Notes: generated by a model not told the origin, from the sequence alone. A stretch of DNA of 64,000 nucleotides from Eubacterium sp. AM49-13BH (GCF_003464165.1 NZ_QSEK01000013.1:1-64000), one strand, 5' to 3'; shown: positions 28,794 to 37,378, counted from the stretch's first letter. Program-made: numbers and translations.

Positions 28794-29642
28794 ATGAAAA
28801 CTGGAATTGTATTTGAAGGTGGCGCATTCAGAACTATATTTTCTTGTGGTGTCATGGATGCCCTGTTAGAGAACAAGATTATGCCAGATTACATGATTGG
28901 CGTATCTGCCGGTGCTGCATATGGAGTTTCCATGGCATCAGGACAGATTGGAAGAAACTTGAAGATTCTTATTAATTACAGGAATGACAAGCGTTATGTC
29001 GGGCTCAGCAATATGGTTCACAGGGATAACCGTTCACTTTACGGGCTTAATTTTACATTTGATACAATCCCTAACGAACTCGTGCCTTATGATTATGACG
29101 CTTTCCACAGATATAAGGGTACTTTCAAATGTGTTGTAACCAATGTACTCACTGGAAAGCCAGAGTACAAGACATTCACCGGAGATGACCGCACTAACCA
29201 GCTTCTTCGTGCGACATGTGCTCTTCCTCTTGCTTTTCCGCTTATATATCTTGATGGAACTCCTTACCTCGACGGAGGCTTGAGTGACTCTATTCCTTTC
29301 GAAAAAGCATTTGAAGATGGATGTGACCGAGTCGTTGTAGTTCTTACACGTGAGGCCGGATATCATAAAGAGACAACAAGTTCTGTAAGAACTCTCGCAA
29401 GGGCATTTCTTAAATATCCTGAGATACAGCGTGACCTTCTTCTTCGTGCTGAACGTTACAACCGCTGCTTAAAGCGCCTTGAACGCTACGAAAAAGAAGG
29501 TCGCTGCCTTGTAATCCGCCCGACTAAGAGCAAAGGATTTGGAAAGGTCGAGAAAGATTTCAACAAGATTCTTTCTATGTACAATGATGGATACAACCAG
29601 ACTTATTCGTTAATCAATGAAATACAGAGGTTTTACCATTAA
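28794..29642 (+). CDS. patatin-like phospholipase
   Basis: A cytoplasmic serine hydrolase of the patatin family. The oxyanion-type glycine block FEGGAFRTIFSCGV is at the N-terminus, the nucleophile elbow GVSAG (Ser near residue 38) follows, and the catalytic Asp is in the DGGLSDSIP block. The 282-residue length and C-terminal region (KSKGFGKVEKDFNKI) resemble the YjjU/RssA-like bacterial group. The lipid substrate is unknown. It converges on the YdcF gene, and their stop codons overlap by a few bases (29639-29642). No separate terminator fits between them. Confidence 0.9.
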   Translation: MKTGIVFEGGAFRTIFSCGVMDALLENKIMPDYMIGVSAGAAYGVSMASGQIGRNLKILINYRNDKRYVGLSNMVHRDNRSLYGLNFTFDTIPNELVPYDYDAFHRYKGTFKCVVTNVLTGKPEYKTFTGDDRTNQLLRATCALPLAFPLIYLDGTPYLDGGLSDSIPFEKAFEDGCDRVVVVLTREAGYHKETTSSVRTLARAFLKYPEIQRDLLLRAERYNRCLKRLERYEKEGRCLVIRPTKSKGFGKVEKDFNKILSMYNDGYNQTYSLINEIQRFYH

Positions 29643-30403
29643 AAGTTTCCGAACACAAAGTCTTTTACTATTCCGATTGCTTCTCTTACCATATAGTTTA
29701 TGAAGAGTACATGGTCGCTTTCTGCCGGTATTCCACAGGTATTATTTAATCCTGCATGTCTGGCTAGAAGGCGGCTTCTTGCTACATGAAAGTTGTTGGT
29801 TACTATGCCGGCCAGTGCATCCTTATTGTCCATATATTTCACTGAATACTTCATGTTCTCTGATGTATCTGTTGACTTATCTTCCTGTATTATACGCGAA
29901 CTATCTATTCCTTTTGACACAAGATAGTTATACATTGCATATGCTTCTGTTGTATTCTCTCCTTTTCCTTTGCCACCTGATACTATTATTGTTGTATCAG
30001 GATTGTCAGTGGCATAATCAACTGCAACATTCAGTCTGTTCTTAAGTGACCTTGTAATATGGTCACCTCTTATCTGACAACCAAGCACAATTATGTAATC
30101 ACAGTTATCCTGCGGCTTTGTCATCATGCCTTTTATTACTATTGCCTCAACAAATACAAAAAGTGATACTCCAAGTGCCATTACAGCTATAAAACATATT
30201 TTTAACGCTTTAGCTACATAGATTATTCCTTTAATTTCTAATAATCTCACTGTGAACACTAATCCAAAAAAGACCGCACCCATCAGCCATACGAATATGA
30301 ACGATGAACCGATTCCTGCATATGATGCACACATTATATAATATCCAAGGCAGATTAATGCCAGTACAAGCCATATTACATTCATAAATATTTTCTTCTC
30401 CAT
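29639..30403 (-). CDS. YdcF/SanA-like DUF218 membrane protein
   Basis: Four N-terminal membrane segments (residues about 5-100) precede a C-terminal DUF218 domain. The domain shows DYIIVLGCQIRGDHIT, the strand IIVSGGKGKGENTTEA, the acidic EDKSTDTSENM motif and TNNFHVARSRLLA. Such proteins (YdcF, SanA, ElyC) are tied to envelope integrity and peptidoglycan or lipid carrier metabolism, and their reaction is unproven. It stands alone, convergent with the patatin gene. Confidence 0.85.
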   Translation of the reverse strand: MEKKIFMNVIWLVLALICLGYYIMCASYAGIGSSFIFVWLMGAVFFGLVFTVRLLEIKGIIYVAKALKICFIAVMALGVSLFVFVEAIVIKGMMTKPQDNCDYIIVLGCQIRGDHITRSLKNRLNVAVDYATDNPDTTIIVSGGKGKGENTTEAYAMYNYLVSKGIDSSRIIQEDKSTDTSENMKYSVKYMDNKDALAGIVTNNFHVARSRLLARHAGLNNTCGIPAESDHVLFINYMVREAIGIVKDFVFGNF

Positions 30404-30535
30404 AATCTGTTAAATTTCCTGTCTATGCTCAATTTATCTGTAATTAATATAACATAGTCCGATAATTATGCTAGTTTTTTTTGATATAAAAGTTTAATAT
30501 AGACCTATAATTAATATAGAAACGAGGTATTATAT

Positions 30536-30859
30536 ATGTTTACATTTAACAAAGATGTTACTGCTACTAACTGCGAACCTGGTGTTACAAGAAAAATATT
30601 ATGTTACTCCGACGACCTTATGATGTGCGAAATCCATTTTGAAAAAGGTTCTAAAGGCAATTTCCACAGCCACAAGCATTTACAGATCACTTATGTTGCC
30701 AAGGGAAGCTTCGAATTTACTATTGGTGATGAAACTAAAATCGTTAATCAGGGGGACAGTGTATACATGCCTTCTGGCGTTACACACGGTGTTACATGCC
30801 TTGAGGAAGGAATCCTCTGTGATGTATTCAATCCTATGAGAGAAGATTTCCTTAAATAA
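30536..30859 (+). CDS. cupin protein of the KdgF type
   Basis: A 107-residue single cupin with motif 1 (GNFHSHKHLQITYVAKGSFE, three His and a downstream Glu/Gln) and motif 2 (GDSVYMPSGVTHGV). KdgF-type cupins speed the opening of 4,5-unsaturated galacturonate released from pectin to its linear keto form. Size and motifs fit, and the next gene, 16 bases downstream, is an SDR dehydrogenase of a kind used in uronate breakdown. That pairing is the main reason for preferring KdgF over a generic cupin. The ATG has a GAGG site at proper spacing. Confidence 0.75.
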   Translation: MFTFNKDVTATNCEPGVTRKILCYSDDLMMCEIHFEKGSKGNFHSHKHLQITYVAKGSFEFTIGDETKIVNQGDSVYMPSGVTHGVTCLEEGILCDVFNPMREDFLK

Positions 30860-30875
30860 AAGGAGGCTATAATCA

Positions 30876-31742
30876 ATGAAAGTACCATTTAATATTAATC
30901 TTTCAGGTAAAACTGCTATTGTAACCGGAGGTAGCGGAACTCTATGCTCAGCTATGACATACGGACTTGCCGTATCTGGTGCTAAGGTTGCAATAATTGG
31001 ACGGAACATAGAAAAGCTTGCATCTGTTTCTGAGAAACTTACTAAAAATGCTCTCGATGAGTATAACAAAGAAGTTACTATTAAAGGCTACAGTTGTAAT
31101 GTAATTAATAAAGATGAACTTACAGCTGCTTATGAAACCATTAAAAATGAACTCGGAAGCTGTGATATTCTTATTAATGGTGCTGGTGGTAACCAGCCTG
31201 GTGCAATTACATCTATTGAGATGTTAAAGAAAGATAAAGAAGATTCTGACTATTCTTTCTGGAATCTTGATGAAGACAGAATACGCGATGTTATGGATCT
31301 CAATTACATGGGAACTCTTCTTCCTATTCAGGTATTTACTAAGGATATGGTTGAAAAGAGAAGTGGCAGTATTATCAATATTGCTTCTGTAACATCTATT
31401 CTTCCTCTTACTAAGGTTATGGCTTATGGCAATGCCAAGAGTGCTATTCTTAATCTTACACAGTGGCTTGCTGTACATTTTGGTGAAAGTGGCATCCGAT
31501 GCAATGCAATTGCTCCGGGATTCTACGCTGCCGAGCAGAATCATGACCTCTTATTCAACGCAGATGGCACATACACTGACCGTGCCAGAAAGATTATTAT
31601 CGGAACACCTATGGGACGCTTTGGCAATCCTGAAGAGCTTATTGGTGCTGCACTCTTTCTTGCAAGCGATGAAACAGCCGGCTTTGTCAATGGTATAGTG
31701 TTACCTGTTGACGGCGGATATAGTGCTTATAGCGGAGTGTAG
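30876..31742 (+). CDS. SDR family oxidoreductase, probably D-mannonate/uronate oxidoreductase
   Basis: A 288-residue classical short-chain dehydrogenase. The cofactor motif is TGGSGTLCSA, the NAG-type motif is INGAGGNQPG, the catalytic Ser is in IINIASVTSI and the YxxxK motif is YGNAK. The end has DGGYSAYSGV as in many SDRs. The insertion around EDSDYSFWNLDEDR resembles Firmicutes D-mannonate oxidoreductases (the SDR-type UxuB). The AAAGGAGG site precedes the ATG, and it is coupled to the KdgF-like cupin and followed by a terminator. Exact substrate not proven. Confidence 0.82.
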   Translation: MKVPFNINLSGKTAIVTGGSGTLCSAMTYGLAVSGAKVAIIGRNIEKLASVSEKLTKNALDEYNKEVTIKGYSCNVINKDELTAAYETIKNELGSCDILINGAGGNQPGAITSIEMLKKDKEDSDYSFWNLDEDRIRDVMDLNYMGTLLPIQVFTKDMVEKRSGSIINIASVTSILPLTKVMAYGNAKSAILNLTQWLAVHFGESGIRCNAIAPGFYAAEQNHDLLFNADGTYTDRARKIIIGTPMGRFGNPEELIGAALFLASDETAGFVNGIVLPVDGGYSAYSGV

Positions 31743-31774
31743 GATTCTTTGGTTGGAAACTGTATATAATTCAG

Positions 31775-31808
31775 GGCGATGTCAGTTTTGACATCGCCAT
31801 TTTTGTTG
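31775..31808 (+). terminator. terminator after the SDR gene
   Basis: GGCGATGTCA (31775-31784) pairs with TGACATCGCC (31789-31798) around a GTTT loop, followed by ATTTTTGTTG. Confidence 0.88.
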
Positions 31809-31820
31809 CGTTTTTTGTTC

Positions 31821-31987
31821 ATTGGACTTTTTGCGTGTTTTTCTGAGCTTCAACATCCAATCCGTCACTCTTTCTCGTCCCGTTTGAAATTTCTTCGTGA
31901 CTTCCACCACTTCAACGTCCAATCCGGCACATTTTCTCATCCCTTTTGGACTTCCTCTGTGACTTTCTCCACTTCAACGTCCAATCC
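31821..31987. repeat. tandem repeat, three diverged 62-bp units
   Basis: The phrase CTTCAACGTCCAATCC (or CAACATCCAATCC in the first unit) recurs with ends at 31863, 31925 and 31987, an exact 62-base period. Units 2 and 3 also share TCTCATCCC / TCTCGTCCC and GTGACTT. The third unit carries the CTTTTGGACTTCCTCTGTG string also found at 16886. This fills the space between the SDR and metE ends (31743-32035), which holds no gene. Confidence 0.8.
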
Positions 31988-32035
31988 ACCCCGCCGCCTC
32001 ACAATAAACCATCTCAAGTCTCACAAATGCCTACA

Positions 32036-34306
32036 CTACAACTCAGCCCTGACAATCTCAACCGCCTTTACCATATTCTTAAGGCTTGCTTCTGTCTCTG
32101 GCACACCTCTTGTCTTAAGTCCGCAGTCTGGATTTACCCACAGCTTGTCTTTGTCTATCTTTGTTAGCATTATCTTTATTGCACGGGTAATCTCTTCTAC
32201 CGACGGTATTCTTGGTGAATGAATGTCGTATACTCCCGGTCCTACCTCTGTTTCAAAATTGTTTTCTCTTAATGAATCAAGAATCTGAAGGTCTGAGCGT
32301 GACGCTTCAAATGTGATAACATCAGCGTCCATATCGTCTATTGCTGGAATTATATCTGTAAATTCACTGTAACACATATGAGTATGTATCTGTGTTTCAG
32401 GTTTTACGCCGCTTGCTGTAAGTCTGAATGCTGGTATTGCAAACTCAAGATATTCTGTATTCCAGTCAGATTTTCTTAATGGAAGCTTTTCTCTTAAGGC
32501 TGCCTCATCAATCTGGATGATCTTAATTCCATTTGCTTCAAGGTCAAGCACCTCATCTCTTATTGCAAGTGCAATCTGCGAAATTGATTCCTTGATTGTA
32601 ATATCTTCTCTTGGGAATGACCAGTTAAGAATTGTTACCGGACCTGTAAGCATTCCTTTCATTATCTTATCTGTAAGTGACTGTGCATACACAGACCACT
32701 CAACTGTTATCGGCTTCTTGCGATAAACATCTCCCCATATAACAGGCGGTTTAACACATCTTGTTCCATATGACTGAACCCATGCTTTCTCTGTGAACAA
32801 AAAGCCTCCCAATGCTTCACCGAAATATTCAACCATGTCATTTCTTTCGTATTCTCCATGAACAAGTACATCAAGTCCGATTTTTTCCTGCCATCTGACA
32901 CATTCTTCAATTTTCTTCTTATTAAATTCAACATACTGTTCTTCGCTGATTTCACTCTTACGGAAAGCTGAACGGTTGGCCTTAACATCTTTTGTCTGTG
33001 GAAATGAACCTATTGTAGTTGTAGGCAGCTTTGGCAATACAAATTCTTTCTTCTGAAGCTGCTGTCTTTCACTTCTTGCAGGAAGTCTTCTGTAATCCGC
33101 CTCTGTAACTTCCGCAAGTCTTTTCTTTACAGCTTCATTATCACATTTTCTTGTACCTGCAAAAAGCTGTCTGTTAACTTTGAATCTTTCGTCTCCTTCA
33201 AGGTCTGTACACTTGGCAAGCTCACTTAATTCCTTCAATTCAATAAGCTTCTCCTCTGCAAATGCGAAGTAATTCAGATATTCATCCGAAAGTTTATTCT
33301 CATGCTTTAATGTATATGGAACATGCTGCAGCGAGCATGATGTTGACAAAACTGTCTGTATTCCCTTATCTTCAAGCTTTTTAAGCACATTTAAAGTCTT
33401 TTCATAATGATTCTTCCAAATATTTTTTCCATTGACAAGGCCCGCAAATAATACTTTGTCCTTTGGAAATCCATATTTTTCAATGAGTTCTGCTGTCTTC
33501 TTTCCCTCAATAAAATCAAGTCCGATTCCGTCAAACGACAGCTTGACAATATCTTCATACACATCTCTCACGTCTCCGAAATATGTCTGAAGCAATATTT
33601 TGCAGGACTTCTTCTTACCTAAAATATCACTATACATTTTGACAAACAGTTCTCTGTCTTCTTCTGTCATGTCCTGTACAAGTGCCGGCTCGTCAAACTG
33701 AAGCCACTGAATTCCTACAGCTTCACATTTGCTATAAACATCTTTATATGCTTCAATAAATGCATTGATAAAATCATCTGCCATCTTCTTACCTGTAAAT
33801 CTGCACAGCTTAAATAAAGTATACACACCTGTGATTACCGGTTTTGTCTCAATTCCAAGTTCTTTTGCCTCTGCGTATTCATCCCACAGTTTATTAGCTG
33901 AGATTCTGATTTGAGTGCTGTCCTCTGCCTCTGGAACAATATAATGGTAATTAGTATTAAACCATTTCTTCATCGCAAGAGCTTTAACATCACCGTTCTC
34001 TCCCTGATAGCCCCTTGCCATTGCAAGATATTTATCAAGCTCTGAAACCTCAAGTTCCCTGTATCTTTCAGGAATTATATTCAGTAAAAATGCTGTATCA
34101 AGCACGATATCATAATATGAGAAATCATTGCTTGTGATATAATCAATTCCTGCTTCTTTCTGTGTAAGCCAGTGTATCTTTCGTAACTCCTTTGCTGTCT
34201 GTGTCAGTTCATCTGCACTTGTTTCTTTTCTGAAATACTTTTCTAATGCAAACTTTAACTCTCTTAATGTTCCTATCCTTGGATAACCTACTACTGCTGT
34301 CTTCAT
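32036..34306 (-). CDS. metE: cobalamin-independent methionine synthase
   Basis: Transfers a methyl group from methyltetrahydrofolate polyglutamate to homocysteine, the last step of methionine synthesis, without B12. The 756-residue length and duplicated barrel are typical. The N-terminal half begins VVGYPRIGTLRELKFALE; the C-terminal catalytic half starts at LPTTTIGSFPQT. Zinc ligands are visible in THMCYSEF (His, Cys), in ITFEASRS (Glu) and in the final NPDCGLKTR (Cys). The LysR gene lies just upstream in the same direction with a terminator between, so that regulator probably acts on metE. I see no SAM riboswitch in the 130-base gap. Confidence 0.97.
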   Translation of the reverse strand: MKTAVVGYPRIGTLRELKFALEKYFRKETSADELTQTAKELRKIHWLTQKEAGIDYITSNDFSYYDIVLDTAFLLNIIPERYRELEVSELDKYLAMARGYQGENGDVKALAMKKWFNTNYHYIVPEAEDSTQIRISANKLWDEYAEAKELGIETKPVITGVYTLFKLCRFTGKKMADDFINAFIEAYKDVYSKCEAVGIQWLQFDEPALVQDMTEEDRELFVKMYSDILGKKKSCKILLQTYFGDVRDVYEDIVKLSFDGIGLDFIEGKKTAELIEKYGFPKDKVLFAGLVNGKNIWKNHYEKTLNVLKKLEDKGIQTVLSTSCSLQHVPYTLKHENKLSDEYLNYFAFAEEKLIELKELSELAKCTDLEGDERFKVNRQLFAGTRKCDNEAVKKRLAEVTEADYRRLPARSERQQLQKKEFVLPKLPTTTIGSFPQTKDVKANRSAFRKSEISEEQYVEFNKKKIEECVRWQEKIGLDVLVHGEYERNDMVEYFGEALGGFLFTEKAWVQSYGTRCVKPPVIWGDVYRKKPITVEWSVYAQSLTDKIMKGMLTGPVTILNWSFPREDITIKESISQIALAIRDEVLDLEANGIKIIQIDEAALREKLPLRKSDWNTEYLEFAIPAFRLTASGVKPETQIHTHMCYSEFTDIIPAIDDMDADVITFEASRSDLQILDSLRENNFETEVGPGVYDIHSPRIPSVEEITRAIKIMLTKIDKDKLWVNPDCGLKTRGVPETEASLKNMVKAVEIVRAEL

Positions 34307-34339
34307 ACCTGCTCTCCTCGTCTATAATTTGATGTTGTC

Positions 34340-34368
34340 ATTATAAATTCGAAAAAAGCATTTGTATA
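34340..34368 (-). promoter_or_regulatory. metE promoter
   Basis: Reverse strand perfect -10 TATAAT (34340-34345), 17-base spacer, weak -35 TATACA (34363-34368). The poor -35 fits a promoter that needs an activator. Confidence 0.6.
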
Positions 34369-34374
34369 ATACAT

Positions 34375-34418
34375 AAAAAAGCAGGTTAATCATAGTTTAA
34401 AACTATGTCTAACCTGTT
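34375..34418 (-). terminator. lysR terminator that contains a LysR-type dyad
   Basis: On the reverse strand the arms AACAGGTTA and TAACCTGC frame the 17-base dyad CATAGTTTTAAACTATG (34391-34407), followed by TTTTTT. The dyad reads T-N11-A, the LysR-type box, and sits just upstream of the metE -35, so the site may act both as terminator and as operator. Confidence 0.7.
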
Positions 34419-34435
34419 TTATATACATTTAACAA

Positions 34436-35335
34436 CTACTTAAGATACTTTTTTATAGCCTCAAGATATGTACTTCCAAGTCTGCTAAGCATCCCTTTTT
34501 TGTGAGTTATATAACCAATATGCATATCTGATTCATCAGCAAGTGGCACTGCTATAATGTCTTTTCCGTTGAGCTTCTTGTCAAGAATACCACTGCTTAC
34601 CGTGTAACCGTTAAGGCCAATCAGCAGATTAAAAAGTGTTGCCCTGTCACGGACTCTTATGTTCTTCTTTCTTGCTGTTTCTGAGAATATTTCCTCTGAG
34701 AAATAGAATGAATTATGCTCACCCTGCTCAAATGACAGATACGGATATTCCTCCAGCTGCCCGTTATGTATAACACTGCACTGGGCAAGCGGGTGTTTTC
34801 TGCTTATGAATACATGTGGTCTTGCTGTAAAAAGCTCATGGAATTCAAGTTCATATGACTTTAAAATCTTTCTAATAACAGCCTCATTAAAATCATTAAT
34901 GAACAGTATTCCAATCTCACTTCTTAACCTTGCAACATCCTCGATAATCTCATAAGTCTGCGTTTCTCTTAAGCTGAAATCATACTCATCCTGCCCGAAC
35001 TGCTTTATAAGGTCAACAAATGCGTTGACTGCAAATGAATAATGCTGTGTCGATATACAATATTGCTTTCTTCCACCATTATCGCCCTTATACTTATCCT
35101 CTAAGATTGCCGCCTGGTCAAGAATCTGTCTTGCATACGATAAGAACTCTTCACCTTCTTTAGATACACTTATTCCTTTATTAGTTCTGTTGAATATCGT
35201 AATATTCATTTCTTTTTCAAGTTCATGAATTGCATTAGTAAGGCTAGGCTGGGAAATGTATAATTTCCCGGCCGCCTCAGTAATCGTGCCTGTCTGTGCA
35301 ACTGTAACAATGTATTTTAACTGCTGTAATGTCAT
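34436..35335 (-). CDS. LysR family transcriptional regulator, candidate regulator of metE
   Basis: A 299-residue regulator. The N-terminal winged helix-turn-helix is clear (MTLQQLKYIVTVAQTGTITEAAGKLYISQPSLTNAIHELE). The C-terminal effector domain of periplasmic-binding type starts near residue 90 (KQYCISTQHYSFAVNAF). The resemblance is to CysB/MetR-type sulfur regulators, but the ligand is unknown. The ATG at 35335 follows CAGGTAAG; the longer in-frame reading upstream has no site. It is transcribed toward metE and divergent from mgtE. The T-N11-A dyad between it and metE is the best candidate operator. Confidence 0.88.
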   Translation of the reverse strand: MTLQQLKYIVTVAQTGTITEAAGKLYISQPSLTNAIHELEKEMNITIFNRTNKGISVSKEGEEFLSYARQILDQAAILEDKYKGDNGGRKQYCISTQHYSFAVNAFVDLIKQFGQDEYDFSLRETQTYEIIEDVARLRSEIGILFINDFNEAVIRKILKSYELEFHELFTARPHVFISRKHPLAQCSVIHNGQLEEYPYLSFEQGEHNSFYFSEEIFSETARKKNIRVRDRATLFNLLIGLNGYTVSSGILDKKLNGKDIIAVPLADESDMHIGYITHKKGMLSRLGSTYLEAIKKYLK

Positions 35336-35382
35336 ACTCTTACCTGCCTGTATAATATTTAAAATATTGTAACACATTTTTG

Positions 35383-35411
35383 TTGTTTTTTAAAAAATAT
35401 TATGATACAAT
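35383..35411 (+). promoter_or_regulatory. promoter of the mgtE leader
   Basis: Forward strand -35 TTGTTT (35383-35388), 17-base spacer, -10 TACAAT (35406-35411). This implies a transcribed leader of about 240 bases before mgtE. Confidence 0.7.
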
Positions 35412-35452
35412 CAGCCCGTAAAATATCTGATTATGAACGGAGGTGGATTTTC

Positions 35453-35545
35453 ATGGATAGTTGCGATCGTATAGGACGAAGTAAGAACTGCGGTGTATAC
35501 TATAAGTGTAGGCTAAGAATGTGGCTGTCTGTGAGAATCTCATAA
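35453..35545 (+). CDS. 30-residue upstream ORF (leader peptide) of mgtE
   Basis: ATG at 35453 behind a strong GGAGGTGG site, stop TAA at 35543-35545. The peptide is basic and has three Cys (residues 4, 13 and 19), with DRIGRSKNCGVYYKCR in the middle and an MWLSVRIS end. The ribosome binding site is as good as any in the window, yet the ORF is far too short for an enzyme. Its last codons lie inside a hairpin (35516-35554), and a terminator-like hairpin follows before mgtE. This layout suggests that translation of the peptide controls folding of the leader, as in attenuation. No M-box can be recognised in the leader. The peptide's function is inferred. Confidence 0.65.
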   Translation: MDSCDRIGRSKNCGVYYKCRLRMWLSVRIS

Positions 35546-35625
35546 CCACATTCTAATATTGTGCCTTTTATACATCGCATCAGAGGATCCTTACTATCAC
35601 AATCATCTGTAGCGATGTATTTTTA
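35516..35625 (+). promoter_or_regulatory. mgtE leader hairpins: possible antiterminator and terminator
   Basis: Hairpin 1 pairs AGAATGTGG (35516-35524) with CCACATTCT (35546-35554) and overlaps the end of the upstream ORF. Hairpin 2 pairs ATACATCGC (35570-35578) with GCGATGTAT (35612-35620), extended by CAGA/TCTG, and is followed by TTTTATG, as an intrinsic terminator would be. Together they look like an attenuator responding to ribosome position or a ligand. Confidence 0.6.
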
Positions 35626-35654
35626 TGCCCAATTCAGGCAAGAAGGAGGTCACA

Positions 35655-37046
35655 ATGAACAAAGTATTATTCCCTAAGAAAGATTATGTAAAAGAACTTG
35701 TCAGGATTTTTAAGTTATCTAAGAATTCACAGAAATTAGTTAAGACACTTTCTAAGTATCATGAAAAAGATATTGCTGAAGCAATCACTCTTCTTACACC
35801 TGCTGAAAGACAACATATATATAACGTTCTTGATGAACATATGATTGCTGAGATTTTCTCTTATCTTGATGATACTGAAAAATATCTTGAAGAACTGTCA
35901 TTAGAGAAAGCTGCACGTGTAGTATCTTACATGGATTCCGATGATGCGGTTGATGTACTTGACGATTTGTCAGAAACTAAGAAGAATGAAATTGTTGAAC
36001 ACTTAGACGCTGATGCAAAGGAAGATGTCCAAAAGCTTCTTTCTTATGAAGATGATGAGATTGGTAGCTGCATGACTAACAATTTTGTGTGCATACCTAA
36101 CACCCTTACTATAAGAGAAGCCATGAGTGCCCTTGTCAAGCAGGCTGGTGAGCACGACAATATATCGACTATATATGTAGTCAACAGTGCTGACAAGTTT
36201 GCCGGTGCAATTGATTTAAAAGATTTAATTATTGCGAGGCAGAATGATAATCTTGCCGACATAATAAGCAGTTCATACCCTTATGTATACGAGCATGAAA
36301 ATATCAATGAATGTATTGATAAGATTGCAGATTACGAAGAGGATTCCATTCCTGTACTTACTGATGATGGAAAAATATGTGGTATCCTTACTGCAACAGA
36401 TATCGTTGAACTCGTTGATGATGCAATGAGTGATGACTATGCAAAGCTCGCTGGTCTTACTTCAGAAGATGATTTAAGCGAGCCAACTCTTGTAAGTATC
36501 AGGAAACGTCTGCCTTGGCTTATTATACTGCTGTTTCTTGGAATGGCAGTTTCATCAGTTGTAGGAATATTTGAATCAGTAGTTGCTGTTCTTCCGATTG
36601 TAATATGTTTCCAGTCTCTCGTTCTTGACATGGCTGGTAATGTCGGAACACAGTCACTTGCTGTAACTATCCGTGTACTTATGGATGAGACTTTAAGTGC
36701 TAAGAAGAAGTTATCTCTTCTTTTCAAAGAGATGAAGATTGGTTTCATTAATGGTGCAAGTCTTGGAATCATGGCACTTGTATTCTTAGGTGTCTATATT
36801 CATATATTCAAGAAATATGCGTGGATGTCAGCATTTTTAATATCTGGCTGCGTCGGATTATCTCTTATTGTTGCTATGGTTGTATCAAGCCTTGTGGGAA
36901 CAATTATTCCTATGTTCTTCCACAAAATTCACATTGACCCGGCTGTTGCGTCAGGTCCGCTTATCACAACCATAAATGACCTAGTCGCAGTTGTGACTTA
37001 CTATGGACTCGCAATGATATTTCTTGTTGAAATATTTCATGTATAA
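35655..37046 (+). CDS. mgtE: magnesium transporter MgtE
   Basis: A 463-residue magnesium channel/transporter. The N-terminal superhelical domain (about 1-130) contains repeated helices such as DDAVDVLDDLSETKKNEIVEHL. Two CBS domains (about 135-260) include CMTNNFVCIPNTLTIREAM and SIPVLTDDGKICGILTATDI. Five membrane helices (about 285-460) contain the conserved pore region VVAVLPIVICFQSLVLDMAGNVGTQSLAV. The start at 35655 follows AAGGAGG; the open frame upstream to 35625 lies in the terminator hairpin. Gating by cytosolic magnesium through the CBS domains is known for the family; expression is probably controlled by the leader described above. Confidence 0.95.
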   Translation: MNKVLFPKKDYVKELVRIFKLSKNSQKLVKTLSKYHEKDIAEAITLLTPAERQHIYNVLDEHMIAEIFSYLDDTEKYLEELSLEKAARVVSYMDSDDAVDVLDDLSETKKNEIVEHLDADAKEDVQKLLSYEDDEIGSCMTNNFVCIPNTLTIREAMSALVKQAGEHDNISTIYVVNSADKFAGAIDLKDLIIARQNDNLADIISSSYPYVYEHENINECIDKIADYEEDSIPVLTDDGKICGILTATDIVELVDDAMSDDYAKLAGLTSEDDLSEPTLVSIRKRLPWLIILLFLGMAVSSVVGIFESVVAVLPIVICFQSLVLDMAGNVGTQSLAVTIRVLMDETLSAKKKLSLLFKEMKIGFINGASLGIMALVFLGVYIHIFKKYAWMSAFLISGCVGLSLIVAMVVSSLVGTIIPMFFHKIHIDPAVASGPLITTINDLVAVVTYYGLAMIFLVEIFHV

Positions 37047-37051
37047 TACAA

Positions 37052-37091
37052 ACAGGGGAATGCTCCATGACTATTGGCAACATTCCCCTGT
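37052..37091 (+). terminator. hairpin after mgtE
   Basis: ACAGGGGAATG (37052-37062) pairs perfectly with CATTCCCCTGT (37081-37091). No T-run follows, so its strength as a terminator is uncertain, but the position right after the stop fits. Confidence 0.6.
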
Positions 37092-37099
37092 CCGCTATG

Positions 37100-37378
37100 T
37101 ATATCTTTTATGAACTCATATGTATTGTAACAGGTTATATCTGCATTTGGTGCAACTCTTCCATTAGAATTAACTTTAATTACCTCACTTTGTCTTGTCT
37201 CATTATCATTCTGTATCTTTTCAAGCGTCCGTTCCAGTATGCTTCTGTCTATAGGCTTCTCTATAAATCCTGCCAGATTAATTCTTGGAATAAATACTTC
37301 ACTTATATATTCTCTCGCAAAACCACTTATAAACACTATCCTAAGATGCGGATATACTGTAAACAGTTTCTTTCCCAA
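37100..37378 (-). pseudogene. remnant of a response regulator receiver domain
   Basis: The reverse strand encodes the second half of a REC domain: GKKLFTVYPHLRIVFISGFA (beta-4 region), a VFIPRINLAGFIEKPIDRS block with the conserved Lys-Pro, and a last helix ERTLEKIQ. The N-terminal half with the phosphorylated Asp is missing and a stop codon precedes the fragment. The downstream tail (SEVIKVNSNGRV...) does not make an output domain. The end overlaps the mgtE hairpin. It looks like a decayed LytTR-type regulator and no partner kinase is nearby. Confidence 0.6.

Noticed and set aside
31821..31987. CRISPR array
   Set aside because: Only three diverged 62-base units with no uniform repeat/spacer division, and no cas genes nearby.
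34307..34435. SAM or other methionine riboswitch, or T-box, before metE
   Set aside because: The gap is only 129 bases and is filled by the lysR terminator and promoter; no S-box core is seen. The metY leader (42068-42160) is also too short.
35406..35654. Magnesium M-box (ykoK) riboswitch before mgtE
   Set aside because: The conserved M-box core sequences are not recognisable; the leader contains an upstream ORF and hairpins instead.
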